From contig NZ_MAVV01000014.1 of the NCBI RefSeq assembly GCF_001707915.1, positions 1-39,460 of the forward strand: a DNA stretch of 39,460 nt, written 5' to 3'. The position numbers were made by a program, and so were the translations under genes. Shown in pieces: positions 1 through 9,251 of the stretch (position 1 is the stretch's first letter; each line of letters opens with the position of its first letter). The notes below the pieces were generated by a model. That model was given only the letters and a program-made list of their open reading frames with translations. It had not been told where the DNA came from and searched no databases. The stretch is from Thermodesulfovibrio sp. N1. GTDB lineage: Bacteria; Nitrospirota; Thermodesulfovibrionia; Thermodesulfovibrionales; Thermodesulfovibrionaceae.

Positions 1-482
1 TTTTTTTGGTGAAAGCTTTTGCAATCTCCTTTTTATCCTGTTCCACCTTAAAAATCCTGATGTTTATGTAAATAATGTCCAACATTTTTTTATTGCTGTA
101 CAGTGAAAAAAATCTTTAAAATGGGAAAATACATATAATTCCTTATAATAAACAGGAAAATACTTCTTAAGTAATTCATAAATATCAGAGGTGATGGAAA
201 ACAAAAATCTGTTGCACCAAACTCCTTTACTGTTATGTTTGTTAATCCTTCTTTTAGTCTTTCATGTTTTGGCTTTATAAGACCCTGCGGAGTTATCTTG
301 CCAAGATATTTCTCTGTTACTTTTCTTGCCCTTCCTTTCTTTCTATCCCATATGGACTTTATTTTGTATAAATAATAATTGCTCCCAATCTGGATAATCT
401 GTGTGCCAGATGTTTTATGCTTTTTTACCCATTCTGGTAATTCTTTTTTGTCAATATAGTAGGAAAATATACAATTTATCAA
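1..482 (-). pseudogene. Decayed DDE transposase fragment (IS4/IS1634-like N-terminal part)
   Basis: Read on the minus strand, the first 85 or so codons give a segment with YYLYKIKSIWDRKKGRARK and YLGKI, which I recognise as the N-terminal domain of IS4/IS1634-type transposases. After the residues EFGATDF near base 215 the similarity moves to a second frame (LFSITSDIYELLKKYFPVYY), and near base 77 it moves to a third frame (MLDIIYINIRIFKVEQDKK), which runs off the window. At least two frameshifts are therefore present. The position where related proteins start with Met-Pro-Glu-Trp has a TTA codon, so the start may also be damaged. The fragment is inactive as it stands. The family is assigned from memory of its motifs; the exact IS name is unknown. 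Confidence 0.6.
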
Positions 483-628
483 TTTGATAATAAATTTTAC
501 TTGTGTCTATTACTTAATTTAGGCGGTGTTAAGGATTAATATACGATGACAGAAAAAGGGAACAGAATGACACATTAATTAATAAATGTTAAAATTATAC
601 AGAACCTTTTCAGAGGGGAAGATAAAAA

Positions 629-1744
629 ATGAAAAAGAAAATTCTTTACATATCAGTTGGTTTAATATTAGTTTTTATAATCCTATGGTTTACACTCTCT
701 CAAAATAAACAACCAATAAAAATTGGACTTTCTGTAACTCTTACAGGAGTATATCCAGACTTAGGAAGGGAAATAAGAGATGGTGCTTTACTTGCCGTTG
801 AACTCATAAATGAAGAAGGAGGAATAAAGGAAAAACCCTTAAAATTGATTATCAAAGATAACAAATATAATATTGAACAGGCAAAGAAAAACTATAGCGA
901 ACTTGTAAATGAAGGAGTAATTGCAGTAATCGGTCCTGCAACAAGTACAACAGCAAAAGCTCTTTTGCCACTCATAAATGAAAAAAAGATTTTAACAATT
1001 GCACCAACCCCTACATCAACTGAACTTGCAGGTTTAGATGATTACATGATTAGATTAAGACCTACAAATAAAGATGATGCTGAAGTATTAGCAAAATATG
1101 TTAAAGAAAAAATAAATCCTAAAAAAATTGTCATAGTATATGATACACTAAATCCAATATATACCATAGATTTTGCACAAAATTTTATGCAAAATTTTGG
1201 CAAAGATGTGAAATTTTTTCTTATCCCATTTAAGGAAGGTTGGACCGATATAAAAGAACTATCAAAGAAAATCTTAAGTTATTCACCAGATACTGTTTTA
1301 TTAATTACAGAGGTTTACAATACTGCATTAATTGCTCAAAACTTAAGAATTTTAAATCCAGATATAATACTTCTTTCTTCGCCTTGGGCAAAATTTCAGA
1401 GACTTATAGATAATGGTGGAAAAAGAATTGAAGGACTTTTAAGCATTGAAACCTTTGATGAAGAATATAAAGGAGAACTCTATCAAAAATTTAAAAAGAG
1501 ATTCATTGAAAGATTTGGATACGAACCAGAGATGGGAGCAGTTGTAGGTTTTGAATCAGTAATGATAATAAAGCAGGCAGTTGAAAGTGGTGCAACAAGG
1601 GAAAAAATGAAAGAGCTAATAATAAAAACTGGTAGGTTCCAAGGTTTACAGGGAGAGATTGTTATTGACAAATTTGGTGACAGAGTTATAAAACCTTTTG
1701 TTGTAAAAGTTGAAAAGGGAAAATGGGTAAGGGTTCAGGAATGA
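629..1744 (+). CDS. Branched-chain amino acid type periplasmic solute-binding protein
   Basis: A 371-residue protein of the Leu/Ile/Val-binding (Peripla_BP_6) family. Residues 1-24 form a signal or anchor helix with no clear lipobox. The mature part begins IKIGLSVTLTGVYPDLGRE and contains VIAVIGPATSTTAKALLPL, both typical of the first lobe of this fold. It should bind a small ligand outside the membrane. A strong ribosome site (AGAGGGGA) lies about 9 bases before the ATG. No permease or ATPase genes follow. Instead the stop overlaps the start of a hybrid histidine kinase (ATGA at 1741-1744), so the two are probably co-translated and the protein may feed a signal to the kinase rather than a transporter. 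The ligand cannot be predicted. The family call is firm; the signalling role is inference. Confidence 0.85.
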   Translation: MKKKILYISVGLILVFIILWFTLSQNKQPIKIGLSVTLTGVYPDLGREIRDGALLAVELINEEGGIKEKPLKLIIKDNKYNIEQAKKNYSELVNEGVIAVIGPATSTTAKALLPLINEKKILTIAPTPTSTELAGLDDYMIRLRPTNKDDAEVLAKYVKEKINPKKIVIVYDTLNPIYTIDFAQNFMQNFGKDVKFFLIPFKEGWTDIKELSKKILSYSPDTVLLITEVYNTALIAQNLRILNPDIILLSSPWAKFQRLIDNGGKRIEGLLSIETFDEEYKGELYQKFKKRFIERFGYEPEMGAVVGFESVMIIKQAVESGATREKMKELIIKTGRFQGLQGEIVIDKFGDRVIKPFVVKVEKGKWVRVQE

Positions 1745-4230
1745 AAAAGACATTTCACTTATATATTCTTGGAGCATTAATTTCCCTCTCTCTCATAATA
1801 GTATTATTAACCAATGCAGGTTTTCATATTTTTTCAAAAAAACATATTGAACAGGAAAAAAAACAAGATTATGAAACCTACATAAATCTTTTTTCCTTTT
1901 ATCTTGAAAGGGCAATTTCAGAAAGATACAGAGATTTAGAAGCAATTGCAGGGTTTTTGTCTGCTGAAAATTATAATCGTGAAAAAGTCGAACTTTTACT
2001 TTCTCAGAGACCATCAATAAAGCATCTTATTGTTGTTGATAAAGAAGGAGTAGTCAAAGATATTTTTCCAAAAAGACAGGAAATGATAGGTATAGATTTA
2101 TCATATTCTCCGATTTTTCAAAATGCTAGTAAATCACAATTTTTTGGTCCCCATGTTTTATTAATTGACAAAGAATCTTATTATGTAATGTCAAAACTTA
2201 CATCAGACAAAATTGTATTAGCCTTTTTAAATGTTCCAGGGATAAATTCTGTTTTAGAAATACTTAAAAATCAAGGAATGTATGCCTTTGTTGTAAATAA
2301 AAAGGGAACAGTACTTTTTCATATTAATGAAAAAGTAGTAAATGAAGGGACAAACTGGTCAGATTTAGATTTTGTAAAAAAGGGAATCTCTGGTGTAGCA
2401 GAATTAATCGAAGGAAAGATTGACGGAGAAAGATATATATTTAAAGCAGAAAAGATTCCCACATTAGATGGAATAATTTTCATAGGAATGCCCTATTATA
2501 GTGCATTCTCTGTAATTTATGGTTTAAGAGAAAATATGATTCTTATTTTATTAGTTTCTTTATTTCTTTCCATTGCAATAAGCTTAATACTATCAAGGGA
2601 ATTATCAAAACCCATAAAGGAAATATTAAAGATGATTAAAAAAATACAAGAGGGACAATTTAATGTTTCTCCCTATAAATCGGGATTAGACGAATTAGAT
2701 ACAGTCTCTTATAATCTTTCTCAGATGGCAAAAAGCATATATGACAGAGAAATGAGACTTCAAAAAATATTTGATTCTTCCATTGATACAATAGTTCTTT
2801 CTACTACAGAAGGTGATATTCTTGATATAAATGAAGCAGGATTAAAAATGTTTGGATACGAAAATAAAGAAGAAATATTAAAAATAAAAGCCTGGCAGAT
2901 TTATCACGATATCGGTCAGCGATTAGAAATTTTAAAGGAATTAGAATTAAAGGGTTATGTTAAAGATTTTGAAGTTACCTTTAAAAGAAAAAATGGTGAA
3001 CCCTTTTATGCTCTTTTATCATCTTCAGTTGTTCGAGATGAAAAAGAAGGAATTCTTTTTATTGTTTCATCAATAAAGGATATAACAGAAAAAAGAAAAC
3101 TTCAGGAACAACTCTTTCAAGCCCAAAAAATGGAAAGTATTGGAAGACTTACAGGCTCTATTGCCCACGACTTTAACAACATTCTGTCAGTAATCTCAGG
3201 AAGCAATCAACTTATTCAGATGATTACAAAGGATAATCCCCAGATACAAAGACATACAGAAAATATATCAAAGGGTGTTGAAAGAGCAAAGGATTTTATA
3301 AGAAAACTCCTTGTTTTTACGAAAAGTCAACCAATGGAATTTAAAGTCTATGACATTAACGAACTTCTTAAGGAGGAAATTAAACTTTTAACGCCCACAT
3401 TAAGGGAGGACATTTCTTTTGAATTTGAACTCTTTGATAAACCCTTATCAGTAAGCCTTGACAGAACCCAATTTACCCAGATTTTACTTAACTTAACAGT
3501 TAATGCAATAGATGCAATGCCTTATGGTGGGATGATAAAAATTGTAGTTGAACACAAGAAATTTGATGCTGATGCAAAAAGAGTATATCCTTTCGCAAAG
3601 ATAGGAGATTATGCATGTATAAGTTTTACTGACACAGGTAAAGGAATACCAAAGGATATTATAGATAAGATTTTTGATCCCTTTTTTACAACAAAAACAG
3701 AAGGCACTGGTTTAGGACTTTCAACTGTATATTCAATAATTCATCAACATAAAGGATTTATAAATGTTTACAGTGAAGAAGGAAAAGGAACGACTTTCAG
3801 AATATATTTACCTCTTATGGAAAGGGAGGAAAAATTATTTGAAGAAAAGGATGAGGATATATCAGTTGAGATAAAAAGTATTCTTCTTGTTGAGGATAAC
3901 AATGAAGTTAGAGCTGTTGTTGAGGAAATGTTAAAGAGCATAGAATTAAATGTTGTTTCTTTCTCAAATGGATTTGAAGCATTAGAAAAGTTTAAAAAAA
4001 TAAAAGACGAAATTGACCTGTGCCTTTTTGATGTTGTAATGCCTTCAATTGGAGGAGCAGAACTTTATAAAAAGTTTAAGAAAATAAAACCTGACGTAAA
4101 AGTCCTATTTATGACAGGTTATGCAAACAATGTTGCCCAGATAAATGCCTTGATTAAAGAAGGTATGAAAATAATAAACAAACCCTTCACAATATCTGAA
4201 TTTAAAAAGAAAATATCTGAGATTAAGTAA
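1741..4230 (+). CDS. Hybrid sensor histidine kinase (Cache-HAMP-PAS-HisKA-HATPase-REC)
   Basis: An 829-residue membrane sensor kinase. Domains in order: transmembrane helix at about 7-28; an extracytoplasmic Cache-like sensor to about 255; a second helix at about 260-282; HAMP to about 335; PAS at about 340-455; the H-box with phospho-acceptor His476 in SIAHDFNN; an ATPase domain with DTGKGIP and GTGLGLSTV boxes; and a C-terminal receiver with acceptor Asp764 in CLFDVVMPS. The IAHDFNN box is typical of PAS-linked hybrid kinases. I chose the ATG at 1741, which overlaps the upstream stop, over an in-frame ATG at 1723 that would add six residues. No separate response-regulator output gene lies beside it, so its downstream partner is unknown. 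The signal may come through the coupled binding protein. Confidence 0.88.
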   Translation: MKKTFHLYILGALISLSLIIVLLTNAGFHIFSKKHIEQEKKQDYETYINLFSFYLERAISERYRDLEAIAGFLSAENYNREKVELLLSQRPSIKHLIVVDKEGVVKDIFPKRQEMIGIDLSYSPIFQNASKSQFFGPHVLLIDKESYYVMSKLTSDKIVLAFLNVPGINSVLEILKNQGMYAFVVNKKGTVLFHINEKVVNEGTNWSDLDFVKKGISGVAELIEGKIDGERYIFKAEKIPTLDGIIFIGMPYYSAFSVIYGLRENMILILLVSLFLSIAISLILSRELSKPIKEILKMIKKIQEGQFNVSPYKSGLDELDTVSYNLSQMAKSIYDREMRLQKIFDSSIDTIVLSTTEGDILDINEAGLKMFGYENKEEILKIKAWQIYHDIGQRLEILKELELKGYVKDFEVTFKRKNGEPFYALLSSSVVRDEKEGILFIVSSIKDITEKRKLQEQLFQAQKMESIGRLTGSIAHDFNNILSVISGSNQLIQMITKDNPQIQRHTENISKGVERAKDFIRKLLVFTKSQPMEFKVYDINELLKEEIKLLTPTLREDISFEFELFDKPLSVSLDRTQFTQILLNLTVNAIDAMPYGGMIKIVVEHKKFDADAKRVYPFAKIGDYACISFTDTGKGIPKDIIDKIFDPFFTTKTEGTGLGLSTVYSIIHQHKGFINVYSEEGKGTTFRIYLPLMEREEKLFEEKDEDISVEIKSILLVEDNNEVRAVVEEMLKSIELNVVSFSNGFEALEKFKKIKDEIDLCLFDVVMPSIGGAELYKKFKKIKPDVKVLFMTGYANNVAQINALIKEGMKIINKPFTISEFKKKISEIK

Positions 4231-4272
4231 ACAAATCAGGCGATACTTTATTTTATGCTTTTAGCATTATGT

Positions 4273-4278
4273 TAAAAT
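4273..4278 (+). promoter_or_regulatory. Candidate -10 element giving a near-leaderless ruvA transcript
   Basis: TAAAAT lies six bases before the ruvA ATG at 4285 and there is no Shine-Dalgarno sequence. Transcription starting the usual distance from this box would begin at or next to the start codon. No good -35 box is seen. The call rests on position and sequence only. Confidence 0.35.
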
Positions 4279-4284
4279 AAACTA

Positions 4285-4857
4285 ATGTTTGATTTCATAG
4301 AAGGTAAGGTTGTTTCTGTTAAGCCTGATAGAGTTGTAATTCAGGTTGGAGGATTAGGATTTTCAGTTAAGGTACCCATTAGAGTTTCTCAGGACATTAA
4401 TAAAGATAAGGATATTCTTCTTTATACTTCTTTAAATTTAAAAGAAGACTCCATTGAACTTTATGGTTTTTTAGAAAGCCATGAAAGAGAGCTTTTTGAA
4501 GAATTAATTAAAATCTCTGGAGTAGGTGTAAGAATGGCAATGAATATTATTTCTACCTATGATAGAAAAACTTTACAGGAAATAATTGATAAGGAAGATA
4601 TTAAATCTTTAAGTAAAGTGCCTGGAATTGGTAAAAAGACAGCTCAAAGAATTCTCCTTGAATTAAAAGGTGTATTACCATCCCTTGTTTATGAAAAGGA
4701 TCAGATTTACGAGGATATTTTGTCTGCTTTAGTAAACTTAGGGTATAAAAAAACTGAGGCAAAGGAGGTTTTAGATAAGATTTACAGTAAAGATAAAAAT
4801 GAAGGAACGATTATAAAAGAATGCTTAGCAGTACTTGCAGGTAAACATGGAGAATAA
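4285..4857 (+). CDS. ruvA: Holliday junction branch migration protein RuvA
   Basis: A 190-residue protein of normal RuvA length. It opens with the OB-fold domain (MFDFIEGKVVSVKPDRVVIQ and GGLGFSV), followed by two helix-hairpin-helix motifs that contact DNA (KISGVGVRMAMNI and KVPGIGKKTAQRI). The small C-terminal domain III that contacts RuvB occupies about residues 145-190. RuvA tetramers bind Holliday junctions and load the RuvB motor during recombinational repair. The gene overlaps the start of ruvB by 11 bases, as expected for an operon. The start has no ribosome site but a -10-like box just upstream. Confidence 0.95.
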   Translation: MFDFIEGKVVSVKPDRVVIQVGGLGFSVKVPIRVSQDINKDKDILLYTSLNLKEDSIELYGFLESHERELFEELIKISGVGVRMAMNIISTYDRKTLQEIIDKEDIKSLSKVPGIGKKTAQRILLELKGVLPSLVYEKDQIYEDILSALVNLGYKKTEAKEVLDKIYSKDKNEGTIIKECLAVLAGKHGE

Positions 4858-5823
4858 CGAACTTTTAGATATTACTCTAAGGCCTAAGACATTAAAAGAA
4901 TTTATAGGGCAAAAAAAATAAAGGAAAATATTGAAGTTTTCATAAAAGCAGCCCTTTTAAGAGGAGAACCCCTTGATCATGTCCTTTTTTGTGGTCCTCC
5001 TGGACTTGGGAAAACCACTCTTGCAACTGTTATAGCCAATGAACTTGGTGTTAATATTAAAAGCACTTCTGGTCCGGTTCTTGAAAGAGCTGGGGATGTT
5101 GCGGCGATTCTTACAAATCTTTCTGACAGAGATATTCTATTTATTGATGAAATTCACAGACTCCCAAGAATGGTTGAAGAGATTTTGTATCCTGCAATGG
5201 AAGATTTTAATCTTGACATTATTGTAGGACAAGGACCTTCTGCTCGCTCAATAAAAATTAATCTTCCAAGATTCACACTAATTGGTGCCACTACAAGAAC
5301 AGGTTTAATCACTTCACCTTTAAGAGATCGTTTCGGAGTTGTCTTTAGACTTGAATTTTATGCTCCTGAGGAGCTTAAAGAAATTGTAAAAAGGTCAGCA
5401 AGAATCTTAGGAATTCCAATAGAAGAAGATGCTGCTTCAGAGATTGCTCGAAGGTCTCGTGGTACTCCAAGAGTGGCAAACAGATTACTTAAAAGAATCA
5501 GGGATTTTGCTCAAGTTAAAAATAAAGAAACCATTGATTTATTTATAGCAAAAGAAGCACTCCATGCAATGGATGTTGATGACTATGGGTTAGATGATAT
5601 GGATAGAAAAATTCTTCTTACAATAATTGAAAAATTCAATGGTGGACCAGCTGGAATAGAATCTATTGCAGCCTCTTTAAGAGAAGATAAAGATACAATT
5701 GAAGATGTCTATGAACCCTATTTAATGCAAGAAGGATTTATTGAAAGAACTGCAAGAGGCAGGGTTGCTACCCGATTAGCCTATGAAGTATTGAAAAAAA
5801 GAATACCAGAAAGGTTATTTTAA
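4847..5823 (+). CDS. ruvB: Holliday junction DNA helicase RuvB, broken by a one-base frameshift
   Basis: The ATG at 4847 begins [19 protein letters not shown] in one frame, which hits TAA right after a run of eight A (4911-4918). The rest of RuvB continues in the next frame from IKENIEVF to the stop at 5823. With one extra A the product would be about 325 residues, normal for RuvB. Walker A (GPPGLGKTT), Walker B (FIDEIH) and the arginine region (TTRTG) are all intact, as is the C-terminal winged helix ([12 protein letters not shown]). RuvB is the AAA+ ring that drives branch migration with RuvA. Because nothing else is decayed and a recombination operon needs it, I think this is a sequencing error or a site of RNA polymerase slippage rather than a dead gene. 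Confidence 0.9.
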
Positions 5824-5825
5824 AC

Positions 5826-6371
5826 ATGGAAATTTTACTTCACTCTTGTTGCAGTAATTGTGCTATTTATCCTCTTGAATCTCTGAAAGATAAAGGATTT
5901 AAAATTACTCTTTATTGGTATAATCCCAATATTCATCCCTATACAGAATATATGATGAGGCTTGATTCTTTAAAAAAACTTGAAAAACTCTGGAATCTCT
6001 CTGTTATTTATGATGAAGATTACAGAGATTTTTATAAGTTTATTCGTATGGTTTCAGGAAGAGAAAAAGAAAGATGTCTAATTTGCTATAAATTGAGACT
6101 TGAAAAAACAGCAAAAAAAGCAAAAGAAACAGGAATTAAAAATTTTACAACAACTCTTTTGGTAAGTCCCTATCAAAAGTTTGATAAAATAATAGAAATT
6201 GGTAAAGAAGTTGGAGAAGCCTTTGGGGTTAATTTCTATGCAGAGGATTTTAGAAAAGGGTTTTCAAAGGCAATGCAATTAAGTAAAGTACTTGAACTAT
6301 ACAAACAGCGATATTGTGGTTGTATTTATTCAGAAGCGGAGAGATATTTAAAGGTGATTAACTATGAATGA
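5826..6371 (+). CDS. queH: Epoxyqueuosine reductase QueH
   Basis: A 181-residue protein of the QueH (formerly DUF208) family, which reduces epoxyqueuosine to queuosine in tRNA and replaces the unrelated cobalamin enzyme QueG. The conserved cysteine pairs are visible: HSCCSNC near the N-terminus, ERCLICYKLRL in the middle and YKQRYCGC near the C-terminus. In the known family these bind a [4Fe-4S] cluster and an additional metal. The start is 2 bases after the ruvB stop and the end overlaps the next gene by 8 bases, so it is part of the same operon as queA at 7558, which makes its substrate. Confidence 0.92.
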   Translation: MEILLHSCCSNCAIYPLESLKDKGFKITLYWYNPNIHPYTEYMMRLDSLKKLEKLWNLSVIYDEDYRDFYKFIRMVSGREKERCLICYKLRLEKTAKKAKETGIKNFTTTLLVSPYQKFDKIIEIGKEVGEAFGVNFYAEDFRKGFSKAMQLSKVLELYKQRYCGCIYSEAERYLKVINYE

Positions 6372-6579
6372 GATTGGTAAATTTTTAATTCTAATTGGAG
6401 CAGTAACAGTATTGCTCGGATTGCTCCTTATGGTTATTGGGAAAATTCCTTTAATTGGAAGGCTTCCTGGTGATATTGTAATTGAAAAGAGAAATTTCGT
6501 ACTTTATCTGCCTATAGGTACTTCAATACTTTTAAGCATTCTATTTAGTTTAATCTTTTACTTTTTGAGCAAGCGATGA
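6364..6579 (+). CDS. Small DUF2905-type membrane protein
   Basis: A 71-residue protein with two predicted transmembrane helices (about residues 7-27 and 46-68) joined by a loop containing GKIPLIGRLPGDIVIEKRN. The GRLPGDI stretch is characteristic of the DUF2905 family, small inner-membrane proteins often found near ruv and que genes in diverse bacteria. No function is known. It overlaps queH at its start and the next gene by the ATGA motif at its end, so it is translated as part of the operon. Confidence 0.8.
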   Translation: MNEIGKFLILIGAVTVLLGLLLMVIGKIPLIGRLPGDIVIEKRNFVLYLPIGTSILLSILFSLIFYFLSKR

Positions 6580-7571
6580 ATTTTTTAAGTCTAATTTTTA
6601 TATTATCATTGATATTGATTTTTTCTAATGGAGCCTATACAGCAGAAAAAAATGATATTTCCTTTATTCGTGTTCTTCTTGGAGAGAGAAGACCTTCCTC
6701 AACAGATTTAGAAAAAGTAAAAAAAGTTTCTGCAAAAGCATTTGTAAAGGGATCAAAATATGAAGGGCAAATTGAACTATGGAAGGACAATGATGGATAC
6801 TATCTTATAAATGTTGTTGAACTTGAAGATTATGTAAAGGGGGTAGTTGCATCAGAAGTAGGAGTGAATTGGCCTAAAGAGGCATTAAAAGCCCAGGCTG
6901 TTTTAGCAAGAACATATGCTTTAGCTCACATAATACGAAACAGAAACAAAAGTTTTTATGATGTAACTTCTTCTGTGTTCCATCAGGTTTATAAAGGAGA
7001 AGAAACAACAGAAGAAGTAGAAAATGCAGTTAATGAAACAAAAGGTCAAATTCTCACTTACAATGGTGAACCAATTATGGCTTTTTATCATGCCTGCAGC
7101 GTAGGACAAACTGAAGATCCAAAGGAGGTTTTCGGAAGAGAATACCCCTACCTTAAGCCTGTTGAAGTACCCTCTACTCCATCACCATATACATTATGGG
7201 AGAAAAAAATACCTTTTGAAATCCTTGCAAAAGCCTTATCAATGAACAATATAAATAATGTTAAAATTCTAAGTTATACATCAACAGGAAGAGTGAAAGA
7301 ATTAGAATTCACAAATGGAAAGAATAAAAAAGTAATAAAAGCAACAGAATTAAGAAGACTTCTTCAATGGACTACTCTTCCAAGTACTAAAATAAATTCT
7401 ATAAAAATCGAAGAAGATGGGATAGTATTCGAAGGATGCGGATTTGGTCATGGAGTTGGAATGTGTCAATGGTGTGCTTTTCAGATGGCACAGGAAGGAA
7501 ACAATTACAAAGAAATACTTCAATATTTTTACCCGAACACAGAAATATCTCAAATCAATGAAAATAATTGA
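6576..7571 (+). CDS. Secreted SpoIID/LytB-domain protein
   Basis: A 331-residue protein with a signal peptide (about residues 1-23) and a SpoIID domain that covers most of the mature chain. Signature stretches are ELEDYVKGVVASEVG, WPKEALKAQAVLARTYAL, a YHACS motif and the C-terminal FGHGVGMCQWCAF. SpoIID of Bacillus is a lytic transglycosylase acting on peptidoglycan during engulfment; relatives in non-sporulating bacteria presumably also act on cell-wall glycan. The GHGVGM(C/S)Q motif is intact. It starts by an ATGA overlap and its 3' end overlaps queA by 14 bases. The role outside sporulation is not established. Confidence 0.87.
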   Translation: MNFLSLIFILSLILIFSNGAYTAEKNDISFIRVLLGERRPSSTDLEKVKKVSAKAFVKGSKYEGQIELWKDNDGYYLINVVELEDYVKGVVASEVGVNWPKEALKAQAVLARTYALAHIIRNRNKSFYDVTSSVFHQVYKGEETTEEVENAVNETKGQILTYNGEPIMAFYHACSVGQTEDPKEVFGREYPYLKPVEVPSTPSPYTLWEKKIPFEILAKALSMNNINNVKILSYTSTGRVKELEFTNGKNKKVIKATELRRLLQWTTLPSTKINSIKIEEDGIVFEGCGFGHGVGMCQWCAFQMAQEGNNYKEILQYFYPNTEISQINENN

Positions 7572-8592
7572 ACTTGATTATCCACTACCAGCAGATTTAA
7601 TTGCTCAGAAACCTCTTGAGCAAAGAGATCAATCAAGACTTCTTGTTCTTCATAAAGATTCTGGGGAAATAGAACATAAAATTTTTTCAGAAATTGTTGA
7701 ATATTTTCATGAGGAAGACATAATTATCATCAATAACACAAAAGTTATTCCCGCTCGACTTATTGCTACAAAACCAACAGGAGGGAAAATAGAGATTCTT
7801 CTTATCAGGCAAAAAGAAGCTTCATCTCACTATGTAGTATGGGAAGTAATAAAAAAGGGAGAATATGAAGGTGAAATTTTTATCGATGAAATTAGCGCTG
7901 AACTAAGAAAATCAGAGGGATGGCAGATTGTTTTCAAAAATATGAATGCTGAAGATGTGCAAAATCTTATAAATGAAAAAGGATTTATGCCTTTACCTCC
8001 CTATATTAAAAGAAAGCCCGATCAATCTGACAAACAACACTATCAGACCGTTTATGCAAAGAAGAGTGGTTCTATTGCAGCACCTACAGCAGGATTACAT
8101 TTTACAAAGGAACTACTCGAAAAAATTGTAAACAAAGGAGTAAAACTGCTTGAGATAACCCTTCATGTTGGAGTCGGAACTTTTAAGCCAATAAAAGTTG
8201 AGAATTTAAAGGAACATAAAATGGATTCTGAATATTTTGAAATAGAAAAAACCGTGATAGAAGAAATTTATTCAGCTAAAAAGAAAGGTAAAAGGATTTT
8301 TTCTGTTGGTACCACCACAACAAGAGCACTGGAAGGTTATGCTTCTCAGATATACGAAGATATGGGTTCGGATAATGAAAAAATAAAAGGTAATACAGAT
8401 ATTTTTATTTATCCTGGATATAAATTTAAAATTATAGATGCATTAATTACAAACTTTCATTTACCAAAATCAACTCCTCTTGCTCTGGTTTCTGCCTTAT
8501 GTGATATTGAAAAAGTTAAAAAAGCTTACATGGAAGCCATAGAAAAAAGGTATAGATTTTTTTCCTATGGTGATGCTATGTTAATCATATGA
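7558..8592 (+). CDS. queA: S-adenosylmethionine:tRNA ribosyltransferase-isomerase QueA
   Basis: A 344-residue protein of normal QueA length. It transfers and isomerises the ribosyl part of SAM onto 7-aminomethyl-7-deazaguanine in tRNA to give epoxyqueuosine. Family signatures are LPADLIAQKPLEQRDQSRLL at the N-terminus, NNTKVIPARL, SIAAPTAGLHFT, LHVGVGTFKPI and LITNFHLPKSTPL. The open frame extends further 5', but the ATG at 7558 gives the family N-terminus MKIIELDYPLP, so I chose it. It overlaps the SpoIID-like gene by 14 bases. Together with queH upstream it supplies the last two steps of queuosine synthesis; earlier steps are not in this window. Confidence 0.94.
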   Translation: MKIIELDYPLPADLIAQKPLEQRDQSRLLVLHKDSGEIEHKIFSEIVEYFHEEDIIIINNTKVIPARLIATKPTGGKIEILLIRQKEASSHYVVWEVIKKGEYEGEIFIDEISAELRKSEGWQIVFKNMNAEDVQNLINEKGFMPLPPYIKRKPDQSDKQHYQTVYAKKSGSIAAPTAGLHFTKELLEKIVNKGVKLLEITLHVGVGTFKPIKVENLKEHKMDSEYFEIEKTVIEEIYSAKKKGKRIFSVGTTTTRALEGYASQIYEDMGSDNEKIKGNTDIFIYPGYKFKIIDALITNFHLPKSTPLALVSALCDIEKVKKAYMEAIEKRYRFFSYGDAMLII

Positions 8593-8618
8593 AACAAAAA
8601 GGTGAGGAACTTTTAGTA

Positions 8619-9251
8619 ATGAACAAAAAAATATTTTTTGCAATTTTATTAGGTATTGCATTAATTGGAATAGCAATTGGTTATACTCTGGGATATATTA
8701 CAGCTCCTATAAAAGAAGTATATATCCAAAAAACTGAAGACTCAGAAAAAACAGTTCTATCAACACCTGTTGGGACAGCCTTCGCAAATAAAAATGAAAC
8801 TTCTCAACCAAAAACTGAAGATAATGTAGAAAAACCTCCTCAAAAGGATGAAAAAAATATACCTACACCAAAGATAGAAGTAGCAGAAAAGCAACAACAG
8901 GAAAAGAAATCAGAAAACATGGAAACTAAAACACAAATACAAGCTTTAGAACAAAGAGAAAAACATGAAGTTTTAAAAAAATCTTTTACAACAGCTAAAT
9001 CTAAAACTATTAAAAAATCAACTTATACAATTCAAGTAGGAGCTTTTTCAGAAATGACAAATGTTTATAATTTAAAAGAAAGATTGAAAAAAGCAGGATA
9101 TGACAGTTTTCTGGTTAAAGAGGATTTATATAAAGTCAGAATAGGGAAATATGAGAGGTTCTCAATGGCAAAGAAAATATCTCAGGAATTGCATGCCAAA
9201 GGATTTGAAAATTTTATAATTAAAAGCTCTACTAAAGGAGGAAAGTCATAG
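8619..9251 (+). CDS. SPOR-domain membrane protein
   Basis: A 210-residue bitopic protein: a transmembrane helix at about residues 5-27, then a long low-complexity Lys/Glu/Gln-rich linker to about residue 135, then a SPOR domain (YTIQVGAFSEMTNVYNLKER and YKVRIGKYERFSMAKKI). SPOR domains bind denuded peptidoglycan strands, usually at the division site. The ATG at 8589 overlaps the queA stop, but the only ribosome site (AGGTGAGG, about 8600-8607) precedes the ATG at 8619, and that start gives a clean helix, so I prefer it. The linker length suggests it spans the periplasm. The specific role is unknown. Confidence 0.82.
   Translation: MNKKIFFAILLGIALIGIAIGYTLGYITAPIKEVYIQKTEDSEKTVLSTPVGTAFANKNETSQPKTEDNVEKPPQKDEKNIPTPKIEVAEKQQQEKKSENMETKTQIQALEQREKHEVLKKSFTTAKSKTIKKSTYTIQVGAFSEMTNVYNLKERLKKAGYDSFLVKEDLYKVRIGKYERFSMAKKISQELHAKGFENFIIKSSTKGGKS
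9234..9250 (+). promoter_or_regulatory. Ideal ribosome binding site followed by an AUA codon (phoH start)
   Basis: AAAGGAGG (9234-9241) is followed after six bases by ATA at 9248-9250 in the phoH frame. That ATA overlaps the TAG stop of the upstream gene (ATAG, 9248-9251), in the same arrangement as the ATGA junctions in this operon. No ATG, GTG or TTG lies at the expected distance in this frame, so this site decides the start. Confidence 0.6.

Noticed and set aside
5039-5227. 62-codon frame inside ruvB
   Set aside because: It is an alternative frame of ruvB; the true frame carries the Walker motifs.
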